From JAFGTE01 sp043800105 (GTDB lineage Bacteria; Patescibacteriota; Gracilibacteria; UM-FILTER-43-11), in assembly GCA_043800105.1 (NCBI GenBank), contig JAZDNJ010000086.1:1-5093 (forward strand): a stretch of 5,093 nt of DNA. Reading direction: 5' to 3'. The position numbers and the translations under genes are program-made. Shown in pieces: positions 4,636 to 5,093 of this stretch. Every line of letters starts with the position of its first letter. Position 1 is the stretch's first letter. Under the pieces are notes generated by a model. The model saw only the letters and a list, made by a program, of their open reading frames with translations. It did not search any database and was not told where the DNA came from.

Positions 4636-5093
4636 TTTCTTCTCAGCTGTCTTCTTTTTCGCGGCGGGTTTTTTGGCGGGAGTTTTTTTGGCTGTCGTTT
4701 CTTTTTTCTGAGCAACTGGCTTCTTTGCGGGAGCCTTTTTAGCGGCTGGTTTTTTCATTTCCGCTTTCTCGGCTTCTTTCTTTTCGGTATTCTCCTTGGC
4801 CTTCCGTGAAATTTTTTCTTCAGGAGTTTCCTTACTTAGGACTTCCTTGCGGGTTTTGCTGGCTTTTGCCCCTTCCTGCATCTTTTTGGCGGCTTCCATT
4901 CTTGCCTTAAATCTGTCGACACGGCCGGCTGTGTCTACTAAAGTCTGCTTACCGGTATAAAACGGATGGGAAGCGGAAGAAATTTCCACTCTTATTACAA
5001 AATGATCAACGCCGTTGATCTTTCTTGTTTCTTTGGAACTAAGGGTCGAAAGTGTGGGAAATTCCGCTTTACTGGAACTGTCCACAAAAACAA
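4633..5093 (-). CDS. rpmE2: Large ribosomal subunit protein bL31 type B, long basic tail, 5' end outside window
   Basis: bL31 bridges the 50S and 30S subunits. The gene enters from the right edge; the frame is open to the window end (VFVDSSS...), so the GTG at 5085 is internal and the usual amino end, about a dozen residues, is missing. The core matches type B members: VFVDSSSKAEFPTLST, a DHFVIRVEISSASHPFYTGKQ segment and LVDTAGRVDRF. The zinc-binding cysteines of type A proteins are absent (SSASHPF in place of CxxCHPF), so it should be zinc-independent. About 87 further residues follow the core, far beyond the usual 80-90 total. They are first charged and probably helical, then dominated by AKK, KKP and PAKK motifs like a histone H1 tail. 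The tail is probably disordered and may bind rRNA or DNA. The TAA stop starts the heptamer repeat. Confidence 0.9.
   Translation of the reverse strand, partial: VFVDSSSKAEFPTLSTLSSKETRKINGVDHFVIRVEISSASHPFYTGKQTLVDTAGRVDRFKARMEAAKKMQEGAKASKTRKEVLSKETPEEKISRKAKENTEKKEAEKAEMKKPAAKKAPAKKPVAQKKETTAKKTPAKKPAAKKKTAEKK

Noticed and set aside
4636..4760. Direct repeats in the bL31 tail as a CRISPR-like or mobile repeat
   Set aside because: The similarity comes from repeated Lys/Ala/Pro codons in one reading frame, with no fixed repeat length or spacers.

Overview
This window looks like a stretch of an ordinary bacterial chromosome, mostly housekeeping genes, at moderate G+C with AT-rich gaps. The compact layout, the lack of Shine-Dalgarno motifs directly before any gene, lysine/alanine-rich tails on two ribosomal proteins, and a stand-alone infC-rpmI-rplT cluster would fit a Candidate Phyla Radiation (Patescibacteria) genome. 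That placement is an inference from style, not a proven assignment. All eight visible stop codons of the called genes are TAA, and nothing requires UGA to be read as sense.

Layout, left to right. Bases 2-112 hold the last 36 codons of a probable nucleotidyltransferase. An AT-rich gap with a good promoter leads into the translation cluster infC (IF3), rpmI (bL35) and rplT (bL20), all on the plus strand. infC appears to start at a non-AUG codon (ATT or ATA), as in E. coli. rpmI seems to have its own promoter. The gap between rpmI and rplT is made almost entirely of four copies of a degenerate heptamer. After rplT comes a 130-base interval with an unexplained open frame, then a lipoprotein with a peptidoglycan-recognition/amidase domain. 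Its stop codon directly abuts the stop of a convergent trxB (thioredoxin reductase). trxB is divergent from a GT4 glycosyltransferase across a 78-base region that appears to hold a promoter for each. The glycosyltransferase converges on a 5'-incomplete bL31 gene (type B, cysteine-free) that encodes a long lysine/alanine/proline-rich tail. A second copy of the heptamer pattern lies just after the bL31 gene.

How the genes relate: infC, rpmI, rplT and the bL31 gene serve translation. The amidase-like lipoprotein and the glycosyltransferase act on the cell envelope. trxB keeps thioredoxin or a similar disulfide protein reduced. Apart from the IF3-L35-L20 cluster no shared pathway is evident.

I found no mobile element, CRISPR array, tRNA or rRNA, and no convincing new multi-gene system. 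The most interesting signals are small: the heptamer that places stop codons in all three frames, the non-AUG infC start, and promoters that place transcription starts at or within a few bases of start codons.
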